Assembly (NCBI RefSeq): GCF_023229695.1
Contig: NZ_JALNYS010000009.1
Location: 62,001 to 126,000, forward strand
Direction: 5' to 3'
Source of the DNA: Sulfuricurvum sp.
Lineage (GTDB): Bacteria > Campylobacterota > Campylobacteria > Campylobacterales > Sulfurimonadaceae
Length of the DNA stretch: 64,000 nucleotides
Of the stretch, positions 16,480 to 26,246 are shown piece after piece. Numbering within the stretch: the stretch's first letter is position 1; every line of letters begins with the position of its first letter. Below the pieces are notes generated by a model. That model was not told the DNA's origin. It did not search any database and saw only the letters and a program-made list of their open reading frames with translations. Both the position numbers and the translations under genes were made by a program.

Positions 16480-17359
16480 ACGCTTTTGCCAGCTCTTTGG
16501 ATTCGGCACTGACCAATTCAACAATTTCATAATTGGCCGGATCTTTGAGAAGTTCCAACGTCAATTTGTGGTTCAGATCGTGACTCCCCGCAAATGCTTC
16601 GTAATTGCCGATAAAATTCATCCCGATCAGCGACATATCACCAATCGCGTCGAGAATTTTATGCCGTACGAATTCATCCCCGAATCGTAACCCTTCCGGA
16701 TTCAGAACCTTTTTGTCATCCAAAACGACGGCATTTTCCAGACTCCCCCCCAGGGCAAGCCCTTTGGAGCGGAGATACTGCACTTCATGGACGAATCCGA
16801 ACGTCCGGGCGCGTGCGATTTCGTTTTTGTAATTCTCTTTGGTAAATTTCAAAATGTAACTTTGCTTATCGATGACCGGATGTTGGAATTTAATCGTGAA
16901 ATCGTAACTTAGGTCATTGGAGGGGGAGAGTTTGACGTATTTATCCCCCTCCTTTACCTCAACCTCTTTTTTAATCCGCATAATTTTTTTCGGAGCATCC
17001 TGAGCCACGATCCCCGCTTCATCCAGCAGCATGCAAAAGCTCATCGAAGAACCGTCCATTACCGGTATCTCGTCCGCATCCACAATCACACGGAGGTTGT
17101 CAATACCGTACGCATAAATCGCCGAGAGCATATGCTCAATCGTCGAGATAAAAACCCCCTCTTTTCCGATGACGGTCGCCATTTTGGTATCAATAACGTT
17201 TGAGGGGGCGAGAGGGATCGAAACGCCGGCATCACTTCGGAAAAAAACAATGCCGCTATTACTCCCCAGCGGTTCCAAACGCAAACGGACGGGAACCCCT
17301 TTATGCAGCCCGATTCCGACAAGTTCGACACTTTTGCCGATGGTTGTTTGCATCGTCAT
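16472..17359 (-). CDS. lpxC: UDP-3-O-acyl-N-acetylglucosamine deacetylase
   Basis: A 295-residue zinc deacetylase, the committed step of lipid A synthesis. The zinc and catalytic residues are visible in [14 protein letters not shown] (first His), [14 protein letters not shown] (second His and Asp) and GSHDLNHKL (active-site His). The N-terminal [16 protein letters not shown] is typical. It starts 37 nt after the M23 peptidase gene and overlaps tsaB by 8 nt. Confidence 0.97.
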   Translation of the reverse strand: MTMQTTIGKSVELVGIGLHKGVPVRLRLEPLGSNSGIVFFRSDAGVSIPLAPSNVIDTKMATVIGKEGVFISTIEHMLSAIYAYGIDNLRVIVDADEIPVMDGSSMSFCMLLDEAGIVAQDAPKKIMRIKKEVEVKEGDKYVKLSPSNDLSYDFTIKFQHPVIDKQSYILKFTKENYKNEIARARTFGFVHEVQYLRSKGLALGGSLENAVVLDDKKVLNPEGLRFGDEFVRHKILDAIGDMSLIGMNFIGNYEAFAGSHDLNHKLTLELLKDPANYEIVELVSAESKELAKAYA

Positions 17360-17395
17360 CGTTTTCTCCTTTTTAAGACCTATTATACCGTTTTT

Positions 17396-18766
17396 TTATC
17401 TTTGGTTAATATACTGCTTTGCACTCTCGATAACACCGGTAATATTATCGGCAATCCATTTGGTATCCATCCACTCTTCCGGACGCACTTCAATCCCCTG
17501 CACCAAAATACCGAAATGGAGATGATCCCCCATTGCATACCCGCTTAACCCGGTTTTGGCAATCTCTTGTTCTGCGGCAACGGCATCATGCTCCTGCACG
17601 TGGACTTCGGAACAGTGGCCGTACAACGTATAAAGACCAAATCCGTGATCAACAATCGGAAGGTTTCCGTAAATGCCGTTGGGTTGTGAAAAAACAACTT
17701 TCCCGCCGTTTGAAGATTTGATCGGTCCGTTATGAACGCTTGCAAGATCCAGCCCCATATGGTACGCCTGGCTTATGTTCTCCTGCCCTTTATAGCTGTA
17801 AATCCGGTGATCCCCGAAATCGGCGACTTTTTGTCCGTTGGCCAGCGGATAAAACGGTGCCGGATTGAAATCGACAACCATTTTACTGGAGACTTTCGAG
17901 GTCACTTTATGGATAATTTTTTCATTGTCGGCACGTACTTTTTCGTTGATGATACGAAATTGTTCCAACCGGTCATCTACCCCTGCCGTCTGCTCGTATT
18001 CGTTCGCCAGTTCCGCAATTTTGCCGTCCAAAAAGGCATCGCTCAGTTCAATATTCGACGTACGGTAAACGTGGTCTTTCAACCGCAGCGGAACAGAGCC
18101 CCGCGTCTCATTTCCCGCACTGTCACGTGCTACTACGGTCGCACTGAAATTTTCACTCTGGACCGGCCAGGCAAGTAAAGAGGCGTAATACCCCTCTTTC
18201 ATAAACGGCTGCGCCATAAATGTTTTGCCGTAATTGGTCTCGATTTTCAACGTTTGCAGATGCGGATCGGTTGCTTTGAAAATAACGATCGCCGACCCCC
18301 CTTTTTGGATTTTATAGGAATTGGCGATAATCGAGAGAACCGGACGACGCTGATCGATCACCAGGGTCAGTTCCTCTTTGAGGGTGTTGCCCATAAACAT
18401 CCCCCACAAGCTGTTATCGGTCGCTTCGATGGTTAACGTTACCGATTCGGACTCAACGCTGCGCACCCCTTTTGGAGGGAGAACCGTAAAGGTTTTTTTA
18501 TCGGCGGTGCTTGGGGTGTTCTCATCAACGACAACCCAATCGTCATGCGGCGTGAAGAGGGTCGCTTTAAACGATTTTAAGCCGCTTGCATCTTCAACCT
18601 TCACCTGAATCGGGTCTTTAAAGTTCCAATACCCGCTGTGGCTCAGAATCAATTTCGGGTCTTCCCTCTCAAATTTAGGGGAGAACGCGATAAATCCGAT
18701 CCCTCCGATGACCAATCCACTCAAAATCCATCCGATTATTCCCGAACCTTTTGCCCCTCTTCTCAC
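17396..18766 (-). CDS. M23 (LytM) peptidoglycan endopeptidase
   Basis: A 456-residue protein with an N-terminal transmembrane anchor (GIIGWILSGLVIGGIGFIAF), a long periplasmic part of beta-sandwich character, and a C-terminal M23 domain. Catalytic and zinc residues are intact: MGLDLAS preceded by His (HxxxD) and GDHLHFG (HxH). It should cleave peptide crosslinks in peptidoglycan. In C. jejuni I recall an M23 gene also lying beside lpxC. It overlaps the DHH gene by 4 nt. Confidence 0.9.
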   Translation of the reverse strand: MRRGAKGSGIIGWILSGLVIGGIGFIAFSPKFEREDPKLILSHSGYWNFKDPIQVKVEDASGLKSFKATLFTPHDDWVVVDENTPSTADKKTFTVLPPKGVRSVESESVTLTIEATDNSLWGMFMGNTLKEELTLVIDQRRPVLSIIANSYKIQKGGSAIVIFKATDPHLQTLKIETNYGKTFMAQPFMKEGYYASLLAWPVQSENFSATVVARDSAGNETRGSVPLRLKDHVYRTSNIELSDAFLDGKIAELANEYEQTAGVDDRLEQFRIINEKVRADNEKIIHKVTSKVSSKMVVDFNPAPFYPLANGQKVADFGDHRIYSYKGQENISQAYHMGLDLASVHNGPIKSSNGGKVVFSQPNGIYGNLPIVDHGFGLYTLYGHCSEVHVQEHDAVAAEQEIAKTGLSGYAMGDHLHFGILVQGIEVRPEEWMDTKWIADNITGVIESAKQYINQR

Positions 18767-19713
18767 ATCAACTCCTTTTTTATCCTCTGTATAATCTCAT
18801 CTAAAACCGTTTTATCGCTTCTCTCGATTCTCGTACCTGCTCGGTTAATGTGTCCGCCGCCGCCGGACAATGCCATAATACTCGACGCATCCACCGTCCC
18901 ATCGGTTTGAAGTGAAATCCTCACCTCCCCTTGCGGATGTTCAATCTGCATGAGCGCTGCTCGCACGGTCGCCAGCTCAAGCGCCTCTTCCAACACCTGC
19001 TTGCACTCATAGAGTGTCGCACCGCTTTGTTCCAGATGGCGGGTAGTTACCTCAAAAAGGGCAAGAGCCCCGTCTGCATGAAGCTGCATCTCTTTTAAAA
19101 GAATAGCGCGCAGCCGAAGCGATGCCAATGAACGGCGCCGATACATCCACTCTACGCATACCGCATGATCCGCCCCCAGCTTTATCAAATCATGGGCAAG
19201 TGCAAAGACTTTGGAGGAGCAAGCAGCGGAACTAAAACATTTCGAATCATCTAAAAGCCCGGCGTAAAGCGAAAGCGCCATTTTACCATTGATTTTTATA
19301 TCATTGGCAATAAAAAAATCATAAAGGAGCTCCGTCGTACTGATAGCGGCGGTATTGACCAGATTAATCGTTCCGAAAAGGTCATTGCTCCGATGGTGAT
19401 CGATATTGATCAAAGGCAAAGAGGCCTCACACCCCAACCGATCACGGTTAGCGCAATCAAAACTGATCATCAAATCGGCACCTTGCGGAAAACGGTCGGT
19501 TATTTTATCAAACCAGGGGAGAAACGCCAGATTGGGATCGACTCCTTTGGAAGCACAAAAGAGGGTCACTTTTTTGTCTCCCCGAAGAAGGTGGGAATAA
19601 AAGGCACATGCCCCCCCCAGCGAATCAGCGTCGGGATTTTGGTGTACAATCAATACGATATGATTTGCTGCATCGATCTGCGAAAGTAGCATTGCTTCCT
19701 CCAACCCTGCCAT
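18763..19713 (-). CDS. DHH/DHHA1 phosphoesterase (NrnA-like)
   Basis: A 316-residue phosphoesterase of the DHH superfamily, most like bifunctional oligoribonuclease/pAp phosphatase NrnA. Metal-binding motifs are HQNPDADSLGG, SFDCANRDRLG and INIDHHRSND; the DHHA1 domain ends with LSGGGGHINRAGT. Bacteria lacking Orn often use NrnA to finish RNA and pGpG degradation, which would link it to the GGDEF protein at 61447, but that is inference. First gene of the long leftward block. Confidence 0.87.
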   Translation of the reverse strand: MAGLEEAMLLSQIDAANHIVLIVHQNPDADSLGGACAFYSHLLRGDKKVTLFCASKGVDPNLAFLPWFDKITDRFPQGADLMISFDCANRDRLGCEASLPLINIDHHRSNDLFGTINLVNTAAISTTELLYDFFIANDIKINGKMALSLYAGLLDDSKCFSSAACSSKVFALAHDLIKLGADHAVCVEWMYRRRSLASLRLRAILLKEMQLHADGALALFEVTTRHLEQSGATLYECKQVLEEALELATVRAALMQIEHPQGEVRISLQTDGTVDASSIMALSGGGGHINRAGTRIERSDKTVLDEIIQRIKKELM

Positions 19714-19795
19714 AACAGGAAAATGGGGAGGATTATACCTTTTTTAGGCCAAATAAAATCCATCGGCAGAGCCGGAAATTCAATGGATTATTAGG

Positions 19796-19874
19796 GATGA
19801 CTGCGAAGTTGTTGTACTTTAGGAGAGAAATCGAAACATCTGAAAAAAGGGAGATTCAGGTCATCGCAGTCATC
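19796..19874. repeat. Perfect 11-bp inverted repeat upstream of the DHH gene
   Basis: GATGACTGCGA (19796-19806) and TCGCAGTCATC (19864-19874) can pair around a 57-nt loop. The loop itself holds a smaller CTGAA/TTCAG pair near 19840-19858. The segment lies between the DUF302 stop and the DHH start, so it may act as a 5' leader structure or a terminator remnant. Confidence 0.55.
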
Positions 19875-19892
19875 AGTAATAATCATTATCGA

Positions 19893-19916
19893 GGCTGCGG
19901 AGATTTACTCCGTAGC
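19893..19916 (-). terminator. Stem-loop at the 3' end of the DUF302 gene
   Basis: GGCTGCGGAG-attta-CTCCGTAGCC forms a 10-bp stem with one mismatch overlapping the stop codon of the leftward DUF302 gene. There is no clear T tract, so it may stabilise or terminate the sox-region transcript. Confidence 0.45.
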
Positions 19917-20813
19917 CGATTTTAAAACCTGTTCAAAATCTTTTTGAGCCTGCATCAATACCGATTTGGCATCGGCATCTTCGACCCGTGAACTGCTCAT
20001 CCAGTTGTAGACGCCGGGGAATCCCATCACCATCTCATCCGCATCTTTTTTCTTATAGACCATTAAGGTACACGGTGCGAAAGCCGCCGCTTCCGGACGC
20101 GTTTTGGCCACAGTATAGATCACTTTGAGCTTGCAGATCGAATAGGTGTCGTAAAAATCAAAAGGGCTCTCTGCACCGTTTGCACTCAATTCGGATTGGA
20201 AATCGGTAAAGTTTGACATCACGAAACCGGCCGGTTTTAATCCGTTCTCAATCATCATCTCCACCTCTTCCTTGTCATTTTTCCAGCTTAGCGCATCGCT
20301 TGGACGGACAAACCGGCTGAGCAGCGGCCCCTGTGCCGGGAGCGATGTTTCACTGAAGGTGTGTTTTGCCTTCGGAAGGGTTTTGTTGAGAGTTGCGAGG
20401 ATCTCTTTTTCGATCAACGCAAACTCCGGGGCATCAAATCCGGCGATCTTCTTTTGTGCCTGCGCACTCAGAACCGATACGTGAAGCTCTTTATCCCCTT
20501 TTCGCTGATAAATCCCCACTCCCATCGGAACAAATATTCCGCCGTCCGGATGCGCTTTCACCAAAGAAGCCGCATATTTTTTATGAAAAACCGTCAACAG
20601 ATTAAACGCCGTAAAATCACTCTGCTGAAACTGTTTCATAAACGGTTCGTTCATCTCACTGTTGCCCGAGATGACAAATCCGTTTGCTTCGAGGGCTTTT
20701 TCAACAACCGATGCATTGTATTTTCCATTTGCGTTGGGAACACTAAAAAGGTGCAGGTCACCGCCAAAAAGGGATAAAAGTCCCGCCATGATTGATATAA
20801 AAAGAATTTTCAT
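19905..20813 (-). CDS. DUF302 domain protein, exported
   Basis: A 302-residue protein with an N-terminal signal peptide (ILFISIMAGLLSLFGG). It seems to hold two related DUF302-like halves, each with a pattern such as FTAFNLLTVFHKKYA and a FDTYSICKLKVIY-like strand; SLxPCTLMVYKKK-like FAPCTLMVYKK near the end is characteristic of DUF302. The function is unknown; family members are often found with sulfur-oxidation genes. It ends the leftward string that begins with soxX, which suggests a periplasmic role in sulfur metabolism. Confidence 0.7.
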   Translation of the reverse strand: MKILFISIMAGLLSLFGGDLHLFSVPNANGKYNASVVEKALEANGFVISGNSEMNEPFMKQFQQSDFTAFNLLTVFHKKYAASLVKAHPDGGIFVPMGVGIYQRKGDKELHVSVLSAQAQKKIAGFDAPEFALIEKEILATLNKTLPKAKHTFSETSLPAQGPLLSRFVRPSDALSWKNDKEEVEMMIENGLKPAGFVMSNFTDFQSELSANGAESPFDFYDTYSICKLKVIYTVAKTRPEAAAFAPCTLMVYKKKDADEMVMGFPGVYNWMSSSRVEDADAKSVLMQAQKDFEQVLKSATE

Positions 20814-20822
20814 CGTTAACTC

Positions 20823-21260
20823 CTAAGGTTGAATGTAAAATGCGCCCTCAGTGGCGCGCTCGATCACTTCGGCAATCCCCGCGCTGACGATCTCGACATC
20901 GTCGGTCAATGCCGATGCGGGGATTTTTTTGGTCTCCATCGTATTGCCGCATGCGACGAATTCAACCCCGTATTGCTGTAGTGCCCGCACACGTAAAGCC
21001 ATCTCTTTTTCACTTTTTAAAAGCGTGCGAATACCGTGATAATAGGCAACGATACGCAAGTGGATTTTTTCAGGACCGTAAAATTTAAGGACATTGTTCG
21101 CCGTACTAAGACCATGATGAATCGATTCATCATCCCCTTTACTGATCCCCATTACCACTTCACGGGGTTTATCGATGGAAGGGATCGGTTCGGCAAAACG
21201 GACATCCCCAAACGCAAGGGTCGAAAACAAACACCCAAAAAACAGCAACCGCTTCATCAT
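20823..21260 (-). CDS. DsrE-family exported protein
   Basis: About 145 residues: a signal peptide (KRLLFFGCLFSTLAFG) and a DsrE/DsrF-like domain with ISKGDDESIHHGLSTANNVLKFYG and FVACGNTMETKKI, where the single Cys matches the position used by sulfur-carrier family members. The start at 21260 overlaps the stop of the MBL gene (TAATG). A periplasmic sulfur-binding or sulfur-transfer role beside Sox is likely but inferred. Confidence 0.75.
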   Translation of the reverse strand: MMKRLLFFGCLFSTLAFGDVRFAEPIPSIDKPREVVMGISKGDDESIHHGLSTANNVLKFYGPEKIHLRIVAYYHGIRTLLKSEKEMALRVRALQQYGVEFVACGNTMETKKIPASALTDDVEIVSAGIAEVIERATEGAFYIQP

Positions 21261-22162
21261 TATTCCCACTCCAGTAGCCGATACGAGGCTTCCACATTTG
21301 CACGGTGCAGCGTCTCATACATCCGCAAAGATTTAAACTCCTCCATCGTGATTTTTTGGACCGCATCATCAATTCCCACCCCATCTTCGAGCGCCTTGCG
21401 GATTTCCGAGCGCATCCGGGTGAGATAGCTATAGGTCATCTCCGTCGTGTTAGCGTCGGTACGGTAACCGTGTCCTCCAATGATCGTCGTGGCATTCAAT
21501 TCTCTCAACGCATCCAGTGCGTCAATCCACCCGTTGATATTTCCTCCGTTGAGGGAAGGGATACGGTCGTTAAAGACCAAATCTCCGGCAAAGAGAGTTT
21601 TTAATTTAGGTAAAAAAATCACCATATCTTTTTCGCTATGGGCTTTTTTCTTCATCAGATGAAGTTCAATCTCCTGATCCCCCACCCGAAGGGTTTGATC
21701 CGAATGGATCAGGGTATCGGGAAGTATCGGAACGGTCAGGGCGTACGCTTCGGGAGAGATATGGGTTTGGATTCGGGTAGGAGAATCGATGGTTGCGTTA
21801 TGTACAAAATCGTCCGAACCCAAAACCTTAACTCCCTTTTGGGCAAAAAATCCGTTTCCCAGCCAATGGTCGTCATGAACATGGGTATTGATAACCCATG
21901 CCACCGGCAACGGTTTGATCCGCTGCATCGCTTTATAGCCCGATTCGGCATACGCGTACGATGAGCCGCTGTCGATGACGACATAGGACTCTTTCGTATC
22001 GATATAACAGGTATTGACCATATTGCCGTTATTCGTCGTATTCATCACTTCGGGTTCGCCGAAAAAGCAGGTAATACCCGGAGCGACATTTTTCGGTTTG
22101 AGATCAAACTCGTATGCGCCGGCACTCGCGGCGATCAGTAACGGCAACAGTATCCGGCGCAT
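21260..22162 (-). CDS. Exported MBL-fold hydrolase (SoxH-like)
   Basis: A 300-residue metallo-beta-lactamase-fold protein with a signal peptide (RRILLPLLIAASAGA). The zinc motif is NTHVHDDHWLGNG, with further ligands in FAGDLVFNDR and GGHGYRTD. It resembles SoxH and the quinoprotein-relay hydrolases. In chemotrophic sulfur oxidisers such genes accompany sox clusters without being essential for thiosulfate oxidation in vitro. It lies 11 nt after the porin gene and overlaps the DsrE gene. Confidence 0.8.
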   Translation of the reverse strand: MRRILLPLLIAASAGAYEFDLKPKNVAPGITCFFGEPEVMNTTNNGNMVNTCYIDTKESYVVIDSGSSYAYAESGYKAMQRIKPLPVAWVINTHVHDDHWLGNGFFAQKGVKVLGSDDFVHNATIDSPTRIQTHISPEAYALTVPILPDTLIHSDQTLRVGDQEIELHLMKKKAHSEKDMVIFLPKLKTLFAGDLVFNDRIPSLNGGNINGWIDALDALRELNATTIIGGHGYRTDANTTEMTYSYLTRMRSEIRKALEDGVGIDDAVQKITMEEFKSLRMYETLHRANVEASYRLLEWE

Positions 22163-22173
22163 CGGTCGATCCT

Positions 22174-23664
22174 TTAGAAGAGGTAGTTAATTTCGAAACG
22201 GTATTCGTTGTACGAGTTGTAATCAATACCGCCGACCGTGGATGGCTGCGCATCGACGGTTGCAAAACGGAGTTTAAACTCGGCATTTGGAATCGCTTTA
22301 AATGTTTTCCACATATCGACGTGAAAAATATCACGATCGGTAAATCCGGAGGTAGCTGCTTTAGCATCGTCGAAATTCATATTTTCATAATCGGCGGCCA
22401 CTTTGAACCCTGAAACAAGACCCGCTTTTCCGAAATCATAAACGGCTTTTAGTGCCCAGTTTTTCGTGTTGGCAATCCAGTCTACCTGCGCCATTGAACG
22501 GGTATATCCACCCGTCGGGAATCCGCGCCACGGAGCGATGATATCGGCATCATCGGAGATTTTGGAATATCCGGCAGTCAATTCCAACGGACCGTTAGCG
22601 GCTACCAAACGTCCCATAATAATACTTCCATCCGCACTGTTTGGATCGGTATAGCCACCTTTTGCTCCGGTATATGAGGTATTGCCTTTAAATTTACCGC
22701 TCAGAGAAGCACCGCCGATGGCACCGGCACCGTCATCCATTTGACGAAGGTAACGAATCCCCGGGGTCAACGTCCATCCATCGCTCACTTTGATTTTATA
22801 ATTCGCTTCGGCAATCGCGGTATTGACAAAACCGTTCACCCCTACGTACTCTGCATTCAATTTCAAATCAGGGATGGAGGTATTTTGTGCCGTTAGCAAT
22901 ACCATTTCAGGGTTTACATCTTCACCCGCACCGCTGATTAAAGCGGGCGTTAACCCTTTGTGCGCACCCGAATCATCATTTTCATTGTATTTTTCAAAAG
23001 CGATAAGACTGTGAAAGTTTTGGTGGTCACGAAGTTTTTGAGACATGATATAACCGGCACGAACCGTCGTATTGGCGATATCTTTGTTTTCGATTACGGC
23101 TGCTTCAAAGGTATTGGGAACCATTTTTGTGTCATTCGTTGCCAACATGATACTGTCTATCCCTTGGCGACCGATTTTTACGTCTGTTTTGCCGGCTTTG
23201 TATTCGCCGTACGCTTCCGCAAAAACACCGATAGAGCCTTCACTACCGTCGGCACGGGTATGGTAGGTATCTTTACCCGCTTTTCCATAGTTTGCAGTCG
23301 GGTTAAAGCCATCCTTATTATCATTATGCAAGGGAACTGTTCCGTAAAAACCTACCGTTGCACCGAATCCTTTATAAAAACCGGTTTTATAGACCAAACT
23401 TCCGCCAAGACCCCACATGTTGTTATCCGCCGTAACTCCATTGTTTTGGTTATCCCAATCCCACCAAAATGAGTTTGAGCGGAGGCGTCCGTAGAGTTCA
23501 CCCCCGGTAAACATCTCACCGATCGAGTTTACCGCGCCCGGAGCTTTTAGGTATTCTACTTGATAATTCCCTTTAACATTACGGTCTTCGGTTTTGAGTG
23601 CGTATGCCGATGTCGCTAACAGACAAGTAGCCGCTGCCGCAATACTTAGATTGACTAATTTCAT
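22174..23664 (-). CDS. OprD-family outer-membrane porin
   Basis: A 496-residue outer-membrane beta-barrel. A signal peptide (LSIAAAATCLLATSAYA) is followed by alternating amphipathic strands, e.g. GELYGRLRSNSFWWDWDN, and the terminal YRFEINYLF with a C-terminal Phe for Bam recognition. OprD-like porins in Campylobacterota are taken to admit small organic or sulfur anions. Its place directly after soxB suggests import of thiosulfate or export of a product; that is inference from position. Confidence 0.8.
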   Translation of the reverse strand: MKLVNLSIAAAATCLLATSAYALKTEDRNVKGNYQVEYLKAPGAVNSIGEMFTGGELYGRLRSNSFWWDWDNQNNGVTADNNMWGLGGSLVYKTGFYKGFGATVGFYGTVPLHNDNKDGFNPTANYGKAGKDTYHTRADGSEGSIGVFAEAYGEYKAGKTDVKIGRQGIDSIMLATNDTKMVPNTFEAAVIENKDIANTTVRAGYIMSQKLRDHQNFHSLIAFEKYNENDDSGAHKGLTPALISGAGEDVNPEMVLLTAQNTSIPDLKLNAEYVGVNGFVNTAIAEANYKIKVSDGWTLTPGIRYLRQMDDGAGAIGGASLSGKFKGNTSYTGAKGGYTDPNSADGSIIMGRLVAANGPLELTAGYSKISDDADIIAPWRGFPTGGYTRSMAQVDWIANTKNWALKAVYDFGKAGLVSGFKVAADYENMNFDDAKAATSGFTDRDIFHVDMWKTFKAIPNAEFKLRFATVDAQPSTVGGIDYNSYNEYRFEINYLF

Positions 23665-23693
23665 CTTAACTCCTTAAATAATCTTAAAACTGC

Positions 23694-25460
23694 CTAGCAG
23701 CTTTTTGAGCCCTTGCGTGGGCAGCCGCAATCGTAATCCAGAATCTTAACATTACTGTTTCCGTTAATGTTAACATTTTTCTGGCGACGGATATAGGCCG
23801 CCGCCACATCGTATACCGGACGGGTCAGCTGCTCTTTGAGATTGGTTCCCGCATTTTGCAGGTTTCCGCCCCATGATGATACCTTATAGATTTTTTTATC
23901 CTCCAAAGGTTTCCCTTTGACTAGGATATTCGTGATCCGTTTTCCGCTCGGAGCACCGATCTTGATATCGTAAGTCACACCGCCGAGGCGGCTCATGTCT
24001 CCCCCCTGCTGGTACAGAGGGTTCGGATTGAACACGTTATCGGCGATATCTTCCAGCAAACTTCGGATATGTTTCCCCATAAGTTCAAAGGTATACACGT
24101 TCGGATAAGTGATCGCCGTCATCCCGTAGACGTCATCCATCGTGATCGGATCCCCCGCCAGTACCGTGGTCCCCCAACGATACCCCGGAGTAAAGGAGAT
24201 ATCCGAATCCATCGTATCGATAATCGCATCGTTGATGAGTTCATCGAACGGCGAATGGAAAGTGTCCCGTTTGTAGAGGACGTTTTTCGTCACGCCAAGC
24301 ACTTCCCCGAACTCTTTCTCATGCGGTGCGTACAATGCGTTCACGAGTTCGACCCCTTCAGGATCGGCCGGAATAAGGTTTGCCGCTACGGGGATCAGTT
24401 TGTACTCGTACCCTTTAACCTTATGGTTTTTGATATCGATATCGAGGCGTCCGACGTATTTGCCGTGACTTCCCGCGATGACGATGACCGTGCCGTTGAT
24501 GACCGTCGGCTGCGGAGAGGGGTCATGGGTATGGCCGCTGAGGATAAAATCGATCCCCTTCACCTGACGGGCCACCTCCTGGTCGACGCTGAACCCGTCG
24601 TGCGACAAGACGACGACACAGTCCACTTTCTCTTCCTGACGCAATTTATCGACGTAGGTTTGAAGGGTATCCAGACGCAATCCGAAACTCCACCCTTGGG
24701 TAAACTCTTTCGGATTTGCCGTCGAGGTAAACGGAAACGACTGTCCGATAATCCCGATCTTCGCTCCGCCGCGCTCCATGATCGTGTACGGTTCAAAAAT
24801 CAGCTCTTCGAAATCATCGGCAAACGAATCGTCCCCGATGATATTTTGGGAGATGAATTTGGCATTGAGCATCTCGATGAGTTCGCGAACCCGTGTCTTG
24901 CCGTAGGTAAATTCCCAGTGGCCGACCATGACGTCTACCCCCAGATAATTCTGCGCCTTGACGATCGCCTCCCCGGTCGTTTTGAGAGCCACACCGGTCC
25001 CCTGCCACGTATCGCCCGAATCGAGGAGCAATACGTTATCGGCTCCGCGCTCTTTTTTGATATGATTGATGAGGGTTTTCATATGGGCGATCCCCCCCAT
25101 CTTCCCGAATTTATGGGCCAACGCGTCAAAATTCATAAAAGTATCGAAATAGGCGTCGAGGGTTTTTCCCTTCATCCCGTAGTGTTTTAAAAACGATTCA
25201 CCGCACAAAAACCCGGGGGTTCCCGTCAGGTTCGGTGCCGAAATCAGGGTTGACGGTTCGCGCCAATAGAGAGGTTTGATGTGCGCATGCATATCGCAAA
25301 TGTGCAGCAGCGTTACGTTCCCTTTTGCATTAAAACTGTAAATCTCTTTTAATCCCACTTCATCAACCCGTTTCGGAGCCGATGCCGCCGAAGCGGCTGC
25401 CGGCAATCCGATCCCGAGGGCAGCGGCTATATGGAAAAAATCTCGTCGTGATACATCCAT
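23694..25460 (-). CDS. soxB: Thiosulfohydrolase SoxB
   Basis: A 588-residue periplasmic metallophosphatase-fold enzyme that releases sulfate from the SoxY-bound cysteine S-thiosulfonate. It has a Tat-type leader (SRRDFFHIAAALGIG). Metal-binding motifs are HICDMHAHIKPLYW, LLDSGDTWQGTGV, MVGHWEFTYG (the SoxB form of the usual GNHE), LSHDGFS and SGHTHDPSP. The last residues are Cys-rich (DYDCGCPRKGSKSC), an unusual tail. It lies 9 nt after soxA. Confidence 0.96.
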   Translation of the reverse strand: MDVSRRDFFHIAAALGIGLPAAASAASAPKRVDEVGLKEIYSFNAKGNVTLLHICDMHAHIKPLYWREPSTLISAPNLTGTPGFLCGESFLKHYGMKGKTLDAYFDTFMNFDALAHKFGKMGGIAHMKTLINHIKKERGADNVLLLDSGDTWQGTGVALKTTGEAIVKAQNYLGVDVMVGHWEFTYGKTRVRELIEMLNAKFISQNIIGDDSFADDFEELIFEPYTIMERGGAKIGIIGQSFPFTSTANPKEFTQGWSFGLRLDTLQTYVDKLRQEEKVDCVVVLSHDGFSVDQEVARQVKGIDFILSGHTHDPSPQPTVINGTVIVIAGSHGKYVGRLDIDIKNHKVKGYEYKLIPVAANLIPADPEGVELVNALYAPHEKEFGEVLGVTKNVLYKRDTFHSPFDELINDAIIDTMDSDISFTPGYRWGTTVLAGDPITMDDVYGMTAITYPNVYTFELMGKHIRSLLEDIADNVFNPNPLYQQGGDMSRLGGVTYDIKIGAPSGKRITNILVKGKPLEDKKIYKVSSWGGNLQNAGTNLKEQLTRPVYDVAAAYIRRQKNVNINGNSNVKILDYDCGCPRKGSKSC

Positions 25461-25469
25461 AACCGACCC

Positions 25470-26246
25470 CTATCGCTTCACGCCGGGAACTTGGATGGCG
25501 TTGCCTTTGGTCTTGTTTGTGATATAGACTTCAAGGGCCACCATCTCTTTGGAACCGAGGGGGATTTTGGCTAAGAGGGCGTTATCCATACACTGCTGAA
25601 ACCGTTTGTCCAACAGGGTCGTTTCGCTTTTGGTCATACGATACGCCGGCCATGTCCCCGCAGCAGCGGTGACACTTGCACCCAAATCGGGAAGCGGCTG
25701 CATCCGTAGACGCTGTCCGACGATATCGGCACTGTGACAGCTGTTGCACGAAAGACCGCGTCCGCCGCGTCGCTGTTCAAATACGTCCTGTCCGAGTGCC
25801 ATCATCTCTTTCATCGCTTTGTTGGCTTTGACATCAATGTTGGTTTTTTGCTCATTGGCAAGCGATTTGAGGTACGTCGTCATTTTCAGCATCTCTTTGC
25901 TCTCGAGTTTCGGAACCGCTTGAGAACGATCCGCCATCGCCATCTGGATCGTTTGAGACAACGTTACGACCCGTTTAGCCGCCTCGACGTAGCGCGGAAA
26001 GCCCGCAATGTAAGCGGGAAGATCTTTCTCTTTGACCCCGACCATTTTCGCGTAGGCTTCGGTACCGATCGCGGCGCTGAAGAGTTGTTCCCCCTCGGCT
26101 ACGTCCATCTCGGCAGGGTTGTTGTCAACCAGTTCGGCATACATTTTTTTATCGGCATCGCTCATACTCAGTTTCTCTTCCGCGTTGAGCGCACCGCACA
26201 GTGCCACGGAAAGGAGTGCCGCACAAATAGACAAAGTACGCATCAT
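25470..26246 (-). CDS. soxA: Sulfur oxidation c-type cytochrome SoxA
   Basis: A 258-residue periplasmic cytochrome c with a signal peptide. With SoxX it ligates thiosulfate to the SoxY cysteine. Only one CxxCH heme site is present (C167, C170, H171 in SCNSCHS), so this is the mono-heme form. The conserved active-site Cys, which carries the persulfide in studied enzymes, is C219 in DKRFQQCMDNA. It abuts soxZ with no gap. Confidence 0.93.
   Translation of the reverse strand: MMRTLSICAALLSVALCGALNAEEKLSMSDADKKMYAELVDNNPAEMDVAEGEQLFSAAIGTEAYAKMVGVKEKDLPAYIAGFPRYVEAAKRVVTLSQTIQMAMADRSQAVPKLESKEMLKMTTYLKSLANEQKTNIDVKANKAMKEMMALGQDVFEQRRGGRGLSCNSCHSADIVGQRLRMQPLPDLGASVTAAAGTWPAYRMTKSETTLLDKRFQQCMDNALLAKIPLGSKEMVALEVYITNKTKGNAIQVPGVKR

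Noticed and set aside
24069..25190. A 373-codon frame antisense to soxB
   Set aside because: It lies wholly opposite a clearly functional soxB, is His/Arg/Asp-rich as antisense frames are, and shows no domain.
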